Below, one piece after another: positions 27,010 through 36,035 of a DNA stretch of 64,000 nucleotides. The notes below the pieces were generated by a model, which worked only from the letters and a program-made list of their open reading frames with translations, was not told where the DNA came from and did not search any database. The stretch is from NCBI GenBank assembly GCA_937959115.1, contig CALGAW010000024.1:52939-116938 (forward strand), given 5' to 3'. The DNA is from an uncultured Saprospiraceae bacterium. Its GTDB lineage: Bacteria > Bacteroidota > Bacteroidia > Chitinophagales > Saprospiraceae. The stretch's first letter is position 1, and each line of letters begins with the position of its first letter. Made by a program: the position numbers and the translations under genes.

Positions 27010-27677
27010 TTGGGAACGATATTGTTGATCTGCAGCAAGCCCGTAGGGAAAGCAACTGGAAACGACCTCGATTTTTAGAAAAGATCTTTACCAGAGAAGA
27101 ACAACAGTTCATCCAATCTGCAACCAACAAAGAGCTTGCAGTGTGGACACTATGGAGCAGAAAGGAAAGCGTTTATAAAATTGTGGCACGCCTAGGAAGA
27201 AAACGATTTTATGCCCCTAGGAAAATCCATAGTATCCAATTGAATTCAGCCGTTACTTCTTCCTTGCAGTCTAGTGAAGGACAGGTGGTTTTTGAAGCGT
27301 TTAGTTTTGTGACAAGAAGTGTGGTGACAAAGGAGTTTATTCATACCGTTGCAGGCTTGACAGATGCTCCGTGTCACGTGACTAGTAATTGTTTTTCATT
27401 GGAAAAAGACGACTACTCTACGCAACATAAAATGACAAGGAAAGAAGTATTGAAGGAATATGCTTTGCAAATGAAGGTGTCGGACAAGGAGTTGAGGATT
27501 GAGAAGGATGAATTAAACGTTCCGTATTTGTATTATAAAAATAAACAACAACCTGTTATGGTTTCTATGGCGCATCATGGGTTTTATGGCGGATATGCCT
27601 TGGCTGGATTAAAAAAAGGGTGTACCACAGAATACACGGATATCCACGCGCCTCGCTATTGCAACAAGTTTAATTGA
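27006..27677 (+). CDS. 4'-phosphopantetheinyl transferase (PKS cluster)
   Basis: A 223-residue PPTase that converts apo-ACP to holo-ACP with coenzyme A. Magnesium-binding acids are in MIGNDIVDL (Asp5, Asp8), and the signature WSRKESVYK (Glu54, Lys58) is the conserved W-x-x-K-E-x-x-x-K motif. It is longer than a house-keeping AcpS (about 125 residues) and so resembles the Sfp/specialised class, though with an AcpS-like N-terminus. It starts inside the ACP stop codon region, a classical coupled pair, so the ACP is its expected substrate. Confidence 0.88.
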   Translation: MIGNDIVDLQQARRESNWKRPRFLEKIFTREEQQFIQSATNKELAVWTLWSRKESVYKIVARLGRKRFYAPRKIHSIQLNSAVTSSLQSSEGQVVFEAFSFVTRSVVTKEFIHTVAGLTDAPCHVTSNCFSLEKDDYSTQHKMTRKEVLKEYALQMKVSDKELRIEKDELNVPYLYYKNKQQPVMVSMAHHGFYGGYALAGLKKGCTTEYTDIHAPRYCNKFN

Positions 27678-27690
27678 ACAGTTTAACTAG

Positions 27691-29916
27691 ATGAAATTCC
27701 AACAGATTATTCAATTTGTATTCGATTATAAGAGAAGCATTAGTCTTCTGCTTGTTCTCGCGGTATTGATTGGTTCTGTACAGACGTTGCGACACATAAC
27801 GGTTGACAATTCGCTTGGAATCTGGTTTTTAGAAGACAATGCTGATTATAAAGAATATCTGGCGTTTCAAGATGAACAAGGCTCTGATGAAGTGGTGATT
27901 GTGATGATTCCTACGGATGATCCGATTGCGAAAGTACATATTGATCAGCTGAAGCAACTCCATGCGAAAACGGATGACTTGCCTTATGTAAAAACGACGT
28001 TTAGCCTTGCCAATGCGAAGTATCCGATCTACTCCAATCGAAAAATTTATTATAGAAACATCTATCAAGACAATCGGAATCGAGAAAGCATCACTTCCCT
28101 ACTAGAAGACCTTCCTGCCTTGAGCAACCAGTTGATATCAGCTGATCAACGGTTTACGTTCTTTTATCTTCAATTGATTCCTGCGGATAAAATTGAAAAA
28201 CGAAGCGAGATTATAGCACATATTCGTCACCTCATTGAGACAACAGTTGACAATAGCCACATTTCTGGTGCCCCTGTTCTAGGGGAAGCGTTTAACAAGA
28301 CGATTTATGACGAGAGTATCTTCTTTGCTGGGTTATCCATCTTTGTGATAATGGGGTTACTGTTGTTTTTATTACCGCATTGGCATTATATACCAATTGC
28401 ATTGATTTCGATTATAGTGCCTGTAACCATTACGTTTGGGCTGATGACAAGCATGGGATATTCTTTGAATTTGATTTCAATGCTTATCCCTACGATTCTA
28501 ATGATCTATAGCGTTAGTGATTTTATTCATATTGCGAATATTTTTCATCATCATCGGAAAGAACAGCCCAATCAAACCAATGCCGAACAAGTAAAAATTG
28601 CCCTTCAAAAGAGCCTGAAACCTTGTTTCTATACTACATTGACGACCATTACTGGATATCTAGCGTTGGTATTGTCTCCTTTGCCAGCGTTTAAGATCAT
28701 GGGGCTGTTTACCTTTATCGGATTGCTGATTGCTTTTTGCATGGTTTATGTGATTTCTGCCATTGGCTTTACCTTTCTAGATAATCGATCAATGAATGCT
28801 GATGTTCGGAAGATCAATATTGCTGAGATTACGAGAAGAGTGAATGGTTGGACGACACATCATACGTCTACTGTGCTTGGGATTGGGGTGTTGGTTTTTA
28901 TTTTTGGAACGATTAGCCTGTTCTCTATTGAAGTCAGTACCAATTCCTTGGATTTGCTGGGCAAGGGAGCGGTTAAAGATGATTTAGAATTGATTGAAGA
29001 AACGCTAGAAGGGAGTATCCGACTGCAGTTGAATATTTCTAATACAGATCAAGCTTCGTTGCTATCTAGGGATGTACTGCTTAAGCTGAAACGGTTTCAG
29101 AAAACCTTGGATGAGAATCCTATGATCGCACATCCTATTTCTATTGTTGACTTTCAAACGTTTCTAGAGGATCGTATGTCTAGTCTTTCTAAGTTTAACT
29201 CCGTTAATTTTGAAACCATTTTTGCTAACAACAAGCAGCCTTCCAATCCATTTTTCTCGTTGATGGGGCAGGATTTATCTTATGTTGCTATGAACATCAA
29301 CATCAAGGAGTTGCCTACAAGAGCGCTTAAGCCGCTGTTGCGGAGTATCCAAACGGATTTTAAGGCGCACTTTCCAGAAGAGGCATATCAGTTGAAAATT
29401 CATGGTTTCTCCCCTATTTTTGCTAAGATTAGTACATTTATTCTTCAGACTCAGTTTCGTTCGTTCGGGGCTGCCTTCTTTATTTCATTTTGTATTCTAT
29501 TCTATTTTATTGGGCAATTCAAAATGAGCCTTTTGGCTTTGATTCCGAATCTGTTGCCTTTGTTTTCTGCTTTTATTGTGATGTATTTGCTTGGGATTCA
29601 TCTAGAAGCAGCGAATGCCATGCTTGCTCCAATCATGTTGGGTGTTGCGATGGACGATACGATTCATTTAATCAATAAGTTCAAACATTATAAAAATAAA
29701 AACGTATCTACTACTGAAAGTATTGACAAGGCATTGGAATATACAGGTGGTGCGTTGTTTTCTACTACGATATCTCTAGTGTGCGGTTTTTTAATTGTGG
29801 GCTTGAGTGGAGTCGCCTCTGTCAGCACATTTGGCTGCTTGTGCGCCTTCACTATCCTAGCGGCTTTGCTTGCTGACGTCTGTTTTTTACCCGCGTTGCT
29901 GAAGTGGTTTAAGTAG
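27691..29916 (+). CDS. MMPL/RND-family lipid exporter (PKS cluster)
   Basis: A 741-residue inner-membrane transporter with the two-fold RND layout: helix 1 at about 14-33, a periplasmic loop of about 170 residues, five helices (about 205-365), helix 7 near 395, a second loop and five more helices (590-740). Conserved acidic residues occur in helix 4 (IYSVSDFIHI) and helix 10 (GVAMDDTIHLI), as expected for proton coupling. This size and fold match MMPL proteins, which export lipids and aryl-polyene-type products. It starts 13 bases after the PPTase gene, so export of the cluster product is the natural inference. No periplasmic adaptor or TolC gene is adjacent. Confidence 0.87.
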   Translation: MKFQQIIQFVFDYKRSISLLLVLAVLIGSVQTLRHITVDNSLGIWFLEDNADYKEYLAFQDEQGSDEVVIVMIPTDDPIAKVHIDQLKQLHAKTDDLPYVKTTFSLANAKYPIYSNRKIYYRNIYQDNRNRESITSLLEDLPALSNQLISADQRFTFFYLQLIPADKIEKRSEIIAHIRHLIETTVDNSHISGAPVLGEAFNKTIYDESIFFAGLSIFVIMGLLLFLLPHWHYIPIALISIIVPVTITFGLMTSMGYSLNLISMLIPTILMIYSVSDFIHIANIFHHHRKEQPNQTNAEQVKIALQKSLKPCFYTTLTTITGYLALVLSPLPAFKIMGLFTFIGLLIAFCMVYVISAIGFTFLDNRSMNADVRKINIAEITRRVNGWTTHHTSTVLGIGVLVFIFGTISLFSIEVSTNSLDLLGKGAVKDDLELIEETLEGSIRLQLNISNTDQASLLSRDVLLKLKRFQKTLDENPMIAHPISIVDFQTFLEDRMSSLSKFNSVNFETIFANNKQPSNPFFSLMGQDLSYVAMNINIKELPTRALKPLLRSIQTDFKAHFPEEAYQLKIHGFSPIFAKISTFILQTQFRSFGAAFFISFCILFYFIGQFKMSLLALIPNLLPLFSAFIVMYLLGIHLEAANAMLAPIMLGVAMDDTIHLINKFKHYKNKNVSTTESIDKALEYTGGALFSTTISLVCGFLIVGLSGVASVSTFGCLCAFTILAALLADVCFLPALLKWFK

Positions 29917-30094
29917 CGCCTAAATTTCAAAGGTCTTTACTACGACATTGGTAAGGTCATATTTACGACATAACGATCAGTAAACAAGGTAAACCCCTTT
30001 CACTTTTGGTTTTCATCACCTATATTGCGACCAGTTAATAACACAAACAATCAATATTAAGGAATATACTTACTAATAATAAAATTTTAAAACG

Positions 30095-30781
30095 ATGAAC
30101 ATAATGAAAAAGGGAATTTTTGTAGCGATGTCTATCTTTATTGCTTTTGTAATGCAAGCACAAGATAGCGAAGGAAACAGTCGTTTACATCACAACGTTG
30201 ATTTAGCTATTTCAGGAGTGCCTAGCTCTCAGATGGTAAGCCTTGGCTACTTACAAGAGTTTGGAATCGGCAAGAAACAAGCATGGAGACTTGGATATGG
30301 CGTCCGTCTTTCAGGTTACTTTGGCAATAATATCACACATGTTTCTGCTCCTCCAGAATTTTACAATGAAGATGCGACTAGGGACTCTGTATGGGTGAGC
30401 AACCCGCAAATGAATAATATTGCTCTGTACATTGGTGCAAGCTACGTTTATAAGAATATGATAGAAGTTGGTTTTAATATTGACGCCGTCGGCTACACGT
30501 TTGGTGGAGACAAGAGTGCTACGTTTATCAGCAACGCGAATGAAGCTACTACAACCGTAAATCCTGGTTCAGTGACTGCTTTGCTTATCGGACCAGCTGA
30601 CATTGGCATGTTAAAATCGGAATTTTTTGCTGCCTACAAGTTCAATGAAAAATGGAAAGTACGAGCAGGATGGGTCAGTTTGTTTACTGAATACCGCACA
30701 CCTACGGAATTACAAGTAGGCAATACACGATACAGAGGTACCGCAATTCAGGGATTACTTGCAGTAACTTACACGCTCTAA
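30095..30781 (+). CDS. Putative outer-membrane beta-barrel protein downstream of the PKS cluster
   Basis: A 228-residue exported protein: signal peptide to about residue 22 (FVMQAQ), then repeated beta strands with alternating hydrophobic and polar residues, a LYIGASYVYKNMIEVGFNI strand pair, and a terminal strand (LLAVTYTL) typical of outer-membrane barrels. No family could be named. It lies 180 bases after the exporter gene and may be on the same or a separate transcript. An ATG at 30104 (MKKGIF) is the alternative start. A role in receiving or passing the exported product at the outer membrane is speculation. Confidence 0.65.
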   Translation: MNIMKKGIFVAMSIFIAFVMQAQDSEGNSRLHHNVDLAISGVPSSQMVSLGYLQEFGIGKKQAWRLGYGVRLSGYFGNNITHVSAPPEFYNEDATRDSVWVSNPQMNNIALYIGASYVYKNMIEVGFNIDAVGYTFGGDKSATFISNANEATTTVNPGSVTALLIGPADIGMLKSEFFAAYKFNEKWKVRAGWVSLFTEYRTPTELQVGNTRYRGTAIQGLLAVTYTL

Positions 30782-30906
30782 TCAGCTAAAAATCGTCACT
30801 GGCACGTATTTAGCAATACAATACTTGTTCAGTAAATTTTTATACAGATGAATGCAGCAGGAAATATGCTAGATTCATAATTTCTAACAACGATAAATCA
30901 TTAACA

Positions 30907-31440
30907 ATGAATACTATAATAAAAGGAATAACAATAGCAATTACTATATTCTTTGCCTTGGGTTTACAAGCGCAGAGTATTAATGCAGATGAATCAAAAG
31001 CCGCGTTTACTGCTACTAATATGAGATGGATGGAAGTAGAAGGCAGTTTTACCGGTATGAAAGGTGAAGTTAACTTTGATGAATCGAATATAGCGGGTTC
31101 AAGTTTTAATGTTTGTGTAGATGCGGCGAGTGTAAACACAGAAAACGAAAAACGAGATGATCACCTTCGTAATGAAGACTTTTTCTACGTTGAAAAATAT
31201 CCGACTATTTGTTTCAGATCAAGCAGCATCAGTGAATCTGGTGGTAGTTATGTTGCAAATGGGCAATTAGAAATGCACGGAGTTACAAAAGATGTTACCA
31301 TTCCATTTACCTATAGCAATGGTACTTTTTCAGGTAAATTAAGCGTTAGCCGATATGACTACTCAGTAGGTGCAGACACTGGAACTTTTATGGTTGGCGA
31401 AAATGTTGACATTAAAATTACTGCGGTTATTAATCAGTAG
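30907..31440 (+). CDS. YceI family periplasmic lipid-binding protein
   Basis: A 177-residue protein with a signal peptide (ending LGLQAQS) and a YceI beta-barrel: DESKAAFTATNM, then SFNVCVDAASVNTENEKRD with DHLRNEDFFYVEKYP, and GQLEMHGVTKDVTIPF near the end. YceI proteins bind long isoprenoid or fatty-acyl chains in a lipocalin-like cavity. It is close downstream of the type III PKS/exporter cluster, which makes a role as carrier or sink for its lipid product a testable idea. Length is normal (E. coli YceI 191). Terminator follows. Confidence 0.88.
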   Translation: MNTIIKGITIAITIFFALGLQAQSINADESKAAFTATNMRWMEVEGSFTGMKGEVNFDESNIAGSSFNVCVDAASVNTENEKRDDHLRNEDFFYVEKYPTICFRSSSISESGGSYVANGQLEMHGVTKDVTIPFTYSNGTFSGKLSVSRYDYSVGADTGTFMVGENVDIKITAVINQ

Positions 31441-31463
31441 AAATACCAATTAAATAAATAGAT

Positions 31464-31510
31464 GATCGTCCAAGGCTATAGGAATGTAGTTTTGGACGAT
31501 TTTCATTTTT
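31464..31510 (+). terminator. Intrinsic terminator after the YceI gene
   Basis: ATCGTCCAA pairs with TTGGACGAT (31492-31500), followed by TTTCATTTTT. Confidence 0.75.
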
Positions 31511-31599
31511 AGAATGAATTGAATCTACTCTTCATCTGCAAGGTGCTCAAATTCTAGTTTTTTCCTTGATACCATTGCTGTATGTCTTCTAGAGATTTG

Positions 31600-32136
31600 T
31601 CATTTATTTTTCAGTGATTCCGCATATTCCTTTAACGCCATAAACCGGCCAGCCACTGTCAATTGCTCATAAGCTTCTAGCTCTTCTTCTTTGGTGGCGA
31701 TTAGGATTGCCTGCATCCCGAGTCGTTGGGCAAATTCTATATCGGAGACCGAATCGCCTACCATAACGGATTGCTCGAAATCGATTTCTGGGAAGTCTTC
31801 TTTTGCTTGTAATCCCATGCCTGTGTTGGGTTTTCTGTCGGGAGGATTGTCCTTGGCAAGTTTGGTACAGACATACACCTTGTCGATTCGTCCGCCTGCT
31901 GTCTTTATGGCTTCAAGCATGTGTTCGTGTACACGAGTCAGCGCCATTTCTGAGAAGATGCCTTTGTCCACGCCTTGCTGATTGGTAGCCACTAGGACTT
32001 TATCGAATTGGGTGCCTAAGTACTGAATGGCTTCTAGCGCACCTGGCAAAAATTCAAATTGATTGGGGTGAATCACATAACTGCCTGGAATTCGTTTGTT
32101 GATCACACCATCTCTATCTAGGAAAAGTGCTTTCAT
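31600..32136 (-). CDS. HAD-IIIA phosphatase, D,D-heptose 1,7-bisphosphate phosphatase-like
   Basis: A 178-residue HAD phosphatase. Motif I FLDRDGVIN gives Asp7 and Asp9, motif II is VLVATNQQG and motif III is RKPNTGMG with VMVGDSVSDIEFA downstream (motif IV). It matches the GmhB/HisB-N group, which removes the C7 phosphate of heptose bisphosphate or histidinol phosphate. The zinc-binding Cys/His loop of classical GmhB is missing: only one Cys lies in the loop before RKP, so substrate specificity is uncertain. Its ATG overlaps the stop of the next upstream gene by four bases, so they form a two-gene leftward operon. Confidence 0.8.
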   Translation of the reverse strand: MKALFLDRDGVINKRIPGSYVIHPNQFEFLPGALEAIQYLGTQFDKVLVATNQQGVDKGIFSEMALTRVHEHMLEAIKTAGGRIDKVYVCTKLAKDNPPDRKPNTGMGLQAKEDFPEIDFEQSVMVGDSVSDIEFAQRLGMQAILIATKEEELEAYEQLTVAGRFMALKEYAESLKNK

Positions 32137-32720
32137 TTGAGGTGTTTGATTTTGACTTTTATGTCATGCTGTATCTTAAGAAACTCAACCATATCAAGCA
32201 ATTCCTGTCTATCTTCTTTTGTTTCTAGGTTGATTTCGTATTTGTGATTTCCGTCGTCCATCGGTAGGATCATGTAGTTACCTCCTTTTATCACTTCTTC
32301 TTTCTCCTCTGTATTTTCTTTTTTCTTCTTGCGTTTTTCAGGCAATGGCTTCAACTCGAATTCCATCTTTGACAATTTTTCTTGCGGGATTTCGTAACGT
32401 TGTCTTCCGTCTACAATGATCAGGTTTTCTTCATCAAAATCGATGTACCCACGTTTGACGACTTGCTTTCTGAAAAACTGATAAATTCCTGGAAGGGCGA
32501 TTAATAAAAATCCAATAAAAAAAATCCCATAGATGAATCCGGAAGACCGAAACAGGTTAAAAAAGTCAATAAACCATTCAATAAAATCCACTTTATTATT
32601 TTGTAGATACCCAAACAGATTATAGACCAAAGCCGCTACCATCCCAAGCGAGAGAAGCAAGTGACTGTAGTTTTTTTTCCTTGTTTCAACGATCCAAGTA
32701 TTAAATTTGAATTTCTTCAT
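32133..32720 (-). CDS. Two-helix membrane protein of unknown function
   Basis: About 195 residues from the ATG at 32720 (an in-frame start 15 bases upstream is less likely). Two transmembrane helices lie at about residues 20-40 and 62-82, followed by a basic cytoplasmic domain. This domain has beta strands (YIDFDEENLIIVDGRQRYEI) resembling PH-like YcxB/bPH domains, a highly charged linker (KRKKKKENTEEKEE) and a final segment of alternating strands and a helix. I cannot name a family with confidence. Translationally coupled (four-base overlap) to the HAD phosphatase downstream. Confidence 0.6.
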   Translation of the reverse strand: MKKFKFNTWIVETRKKNYSHLLLSLGMVAALVYNLFGYLQNNKVDFIEWFIDFFNLFRSSGFIYGIFFIGFLLIALPGIYQFFRKQVVKRGYIDFDEENLIIVDGRQRYEIPQEKLSKMEFELKPLPEKRKKKKENTEEKEEVIKGGNYMILPMDDGNHKYEINLETKEDRQELLDMVEFLKIQHDIKVKIKHLK

Positions 32721-32831
32721 GTGCAATAATATCAATTTTGGAATAATTATTAATGTTTAATGGTTAATATTAACGTTAATGAAGTCTTGGAATTGTTTCA
32801 ATTAGAGTTTTCGGGGTTTTCTCCATTAATA

Positions 32832-32867
32832 AGAAAAATAGGGCTTAAACTACGATGTAAGCCCTAT
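32832..32867 (-). terminator. Leftward intrinsic terminator
   Basis: ATAGGGCTTA (32838-32847) pairs with TAAGCCCTAT (32858-32867); read leftward it is followed by TTTTTCTT. It serves the large secreted-protein gene ending at 32905. Confidence 0.7.
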
Positions 32868-32904
32868 CCTTCGCTCGATTATTTTGAGATTGACTTTTTG
32901 AACT

Positions 32905-35604
32905 TTACTGAAAATAGACCAATCGTTCTGAATCCGAGTTATTTAAAACAAAACACTCACCACCACTGAAAGGCACAAGAGAAGCAGTTATCGTTGTCTG
33001 TCCATCTGTGTTTTGGGGATCGTAAATCGAAGTAAATCCAAACGCTGTTGTTGAACTTCCTGCAATTACAGTTCCATTTCCAACGTATTGGAAGGTATGA
33101 ACGACTCCATTATCACCAAGATAGTTCCAATCCGAATTGTTAACAGGTATCAAAGCAATAGAGGTGAGGAATGGGTCCCACACAAATGCTAAACGTGGAT
33201 CAGAAGGCATACGCACTAGGATTCCGGAGCCATCTGTATCAAATCCATTGAGCTCCGTGAGTTCAACCGCAACATTCACGACAGACCCTCCAGCTATATT
33301 GCCAGGTAGAATCGTTGTTATTGGTGTCAAGTCAGGGCATAAATTCTCACAGTCACTTTGGTCTGCAGTAATTGGATCTGTAATACTTGTATCTACAAAA
33401 TCGCAAGGATCTACTGGATTTGTCTGTCCTGTACATTCCGCCGCATTGAGGACGCCATCACCATCACAGTCAAGGGTGCTCAATTCATGCGTGGGATCGT
33501 TGTTGAGGGTCGCACAGATGTCAAGATTACCTAAAATCGCATCGACACAGAAGTTTACAGGGCAACTCGCATCGTCTTTCGGATCGTTTGGATCTGCGTT
33601 GTTATTACATTCTGTTTGGTTGTCCGTTCCACCGTTATCACAATCCATTGTGGCCAATGAATGATTGGGATCTGCAGCAATTTCTGCACAGATATCGAGT
33701 AGTCCGCTGGCGCCTAAATCACAAGGAGAACAATTCTGTGTACCAACCATTAATGAAACGTCAGAACTACAGCCATTGGTATCTGTAATGGATACTGCAT
33801 AAGCACCAGTTGTCAGACCAGTCAAAGTCGATGTCGTTTGTCCTGAACTCCATTGATAAGCATAACTTGGCACACCACCTACTACAGTTAACTGTACCGC
33901 TCCATCTGATGTTGATGCACAGCTTACGTTGTTGATACTAGCAACTACATCCATTTTGGGTGGACTAGTCAACGTTGTGTCACTCGTAATCATACAACCT
34001 GTTCTATCAGTTATTGTAACGGCATAAGTACCTGGAGGCAGATTGTCAATGGTTGGTGTGTTTGCTAAAGGACCGCTCTGACTCGAACTCCATTGATAGG
34101 TGAACGGACCACCAACATTTGAAACAATAGAGGCGGTAATCAACCCGTTATTTGCATTAAAACAGTCTATGTCTTGTACACTTAAATCAATACTAGATAG
34201 GGAAAAATCCGAAATAACAACTGTATCTCTACTGAATTCACAGATCGTTCGGTTATCATTTTCCCATTTTACAATATAGGTTCCTGCAGACAGGTTGTTC
34301 CAAGTTGCTTGTGTTGAATTATTTGCGATTAAGGCAAAGGTTGGGGCAATCCTAAAAATATCATACTGTACATCGAAATTACTAGTCCAACTGAGATTTA
34401 ATTGGTCTGGTCCTTGGCAATTCGAAATTGTCTCAACGTCTGTATCATAGATGATTTGTTTTGTAGCATCAACGCATAAGCTATCCTTTCTCCCACAAGA
34501 ATCAACCATCATGACACAATAATTGCCCGGAGGTCCAACGATGTCATTCACTAGTAGGGGGAACGTATCTGGGAGCGGATTTGAATACCCTGCAGGTGCA
34601 GAAGTTAGTATTGTCATCAACCCACTTGGCGGAGCAGGATAGTAGGCTGGCCAAGTAAAAAAACCGATCTGATCGGGATCACATGTTTGAATATCGGTTG
34701 TATCAATTCTCAATCCCCAATTTATTGCATCTATTGCTCTGCAGCTTTGCCAAATGTTCCCGCAACAGTCTGTTGCTCTAAAACAATATTGTCCTGGGAT
34801 GAGACCAGCCCAATATCCAGTATCTTTTGGTGGAGGAATCGGAAATCCTGCAGGCGCAGAAAAAATTTCATAGGTTACCGTTCCAGCTTCACAGTGGGCG
34901 GTTGGGCCATCGATTATGATTTCACTTGTTCGATCACAAATTCCAAATCGTTCTTCTATATTGAGTGAAAATGTTGAAAAACCCAAGGTTCGATTAGAAA
35001 CCTTACCACAAGCATCTGTAACTTCAAGTGTGGCTGCATTAAAACCAACAAAATGCGGGGAAAAACACAAGGAGTCTACTTCATTTAGAGTATCAAACTG
35101 GCCTGTTAGTCCAATCAGCCCAGGAATACTTGAATTGATGACCTCCCATTGATAGGGATATTCCCCCCAAGGGCTGCTTCCAGGTGATTCACTTACATTA
35201 AAAACCACACAACCTGTATCACAGTTTATTGGTAATGGGTAAGCACTAAGTGAGAGATTTGAACTATAGGAAGAAGCCGAAACAGTGACCATCTGAGTAA
35301 CAATAGTACCGCATGAGTCCATAACTTCTATGGTATAGGTATCAGCTGGCAAGTTCATAAATACTGAATCTGCTTGTCCGCCTGCAGGCATAACAATAGG
35401 CGCAATAATCGTATTATTGTATACTGGATTACCGCTTGGGTCAATAAAGGGAACTCCGCCAGTAATATGAACGGTTATTGTTCCACTTGAATCACATGAC
35501 GCTTCAGTAGATTCAAACGTAAAAGCTAATGGTGAGTTGCCAGGACACTGACCAGTCAGGTATTGACAGGATAGGACAAGCAATAGGAAGAAAAAAATCT
35601 TCAT
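32905..35604 (-). CDS. Large secreted protein with SprB-like repeats and an unusual C-terminal domain
   Basis: About 899 residues from the ATG at 35604 (another ATG at 35613; a longer frame to 35694 is rejected because a -7 promoter box lies inside it). A signal peptide ends in QYLTGQ. The body contains Cys-rich Ig-like repeats (VEVMDSCG-type), two SprB-type repeats (PFTYQWSSSQ, PSYAYQWSSGQTTS), and Asp/Cys-rich thrombospondin type 3-like calcium-binding stretches (DCDGDGVLNAAEC). The last 140 residues form a distinct domain (LCPDLTPITTILPG to NNSDSERLVYFQ) that is not the T9SS type A domain. I recall similar NN-D-E-x-L-x-YF endings on Bacteroidota surface proteins, so it may be an alternative sorting or adhesion domain. 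Likely cell-surface adhesin. Confidence 0.75.
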   Translation of the reverse strand: MKIFFFLLLVLSCQYLTGQCPGNSPLAFTFESTEASCDSSGTITVHITGGVPFIDPSGNPVYNNTIIAPIVMPAGGQADSVFMNLPADTYTIEVMDSCGTIVTQMVTVSASSYSSNLSLSAYPLPINCDTGCVVFNVSESPGSSPWGEYPYQWEVINSSIPGLIGLTGQFDTLNEVDSLCFSPHFVGFNAATLEVTDACGKVSNRTLGFSTFSLNIEERFGICDRTSEIIIDGPTAHCEAGTVTYEIFSAPAGFPIPPPKDTGYWAGLIPGQYCFRATDCCGNIWQSCRAIDAINWGLRIDTTDIQTCDPDQIGFFTWPAYYPAPPSGLMTILTSAPAGYSNPLPDTFPLLVNDIVGPPGNYCVMMVDSCGRKDSLCVDATKQIIYDTDVETISNCQGPDQLNLSWTSNFDVQYDIFRIAPTFALIANNSTQATWNNLSAGTYIVKWENDNRTICEFSRDTVVISDFSLSSIDLSVQDIDCFNANNGLITASIVSNVGGPFTYQWSSSQSGPLANTPTIDNLPPGTYAVTITDRTGCMITSDTTLTSPPKMDVVASINNVSCASTSDGAVQLTVVGGVPSYAYQWSSGQTTSTLTGLTTGAYAVSITDTNGCSSDVSLMVGTQNCSPCDLGASGLLDICAEIAADPNHSLATMDCDNGGTDNQTECNNNADPNDPKDDASCPVNFCVDAILGNLDICATLNNDPTHELSTLDCDGDGVLNAAECTGQTNPVDPCDFVDTSITDPITADQSDCENLCPDLTPITTILPGNIAGGSVVNVAVELTELNGFDTDGSGILVRMPSDPRLAFVWDPFLTSIALIPVNNSDWNYLGDNGVVHTFQYVGNGTVIAGSSTTAFGFTSIYDPQNTDGQTTITASLVPFSGGECFVLNNSDSERLVYFQ

Positions 35605-35655
35605 TGATTTCATAGCAGATTTGGATTTAATTACAACAGAGGATTTCTTCAGTAG

Positions 35656-35663
35656 CAAAGGTA
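35656..35663 (-). promoter_or_regulatory. -7 box for the large secreted-protein gene
   Basis: Leftward TACCTTTG matches TAnnTTTG. It lies about 45-50 bases before the ATGs at 35613 and 35604, supporting those starts. Confidence 0.5.
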
Positions 35664-35694
35664 ATAAATTATTATTGATAATTACATAATTCAT

Positions 35695-36035
35695 TGAAAA
35701 TCAGTTATTAATTGTAGATTTTTTTTATTAGAATTGTTTCTATATTTTGGTTAGGAAAACGATCTAATAGTACAAAAACATTGGTGCCTGCTTGGATAAT
35801 ACGATTTCCTGGCTACCTCAAAGGAGAAAAACGACTGAACAACTTCCGAAGTACAACTCAAAGAATGGTGATTGCTTTGTTTGATTGAATCCCTACCTGA
35901 TTGACCAAAAAACAAAAAGACCTGCAACTTCTAAAGAAGTGACAGGTCGATCTCCATTATAATAAACAAACTATTTTTCTAATTTGACTAGCTTGAACAC
36001 TACTTCAAACTAGGACAATTCTGTACTTGATCGCT
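35695..36035. other. Intergenic region
   Basis: About 340 bases without a gene. It contains the leftward terminator of the neighbouring repeat protein gene at 35912-35948. Nothing else recognisable was seen. Confidence 0.5.
35912..35948 (-). terminator. Leftward intrinsic terminator
   Basis: GACCTG (35919-35924) pairs with CAGGTC (35943-35948), with inner pairing of ACTTCT and AGAAGT; followed leftward by TTTTTGTTTTTT. Confidence 0.75.
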
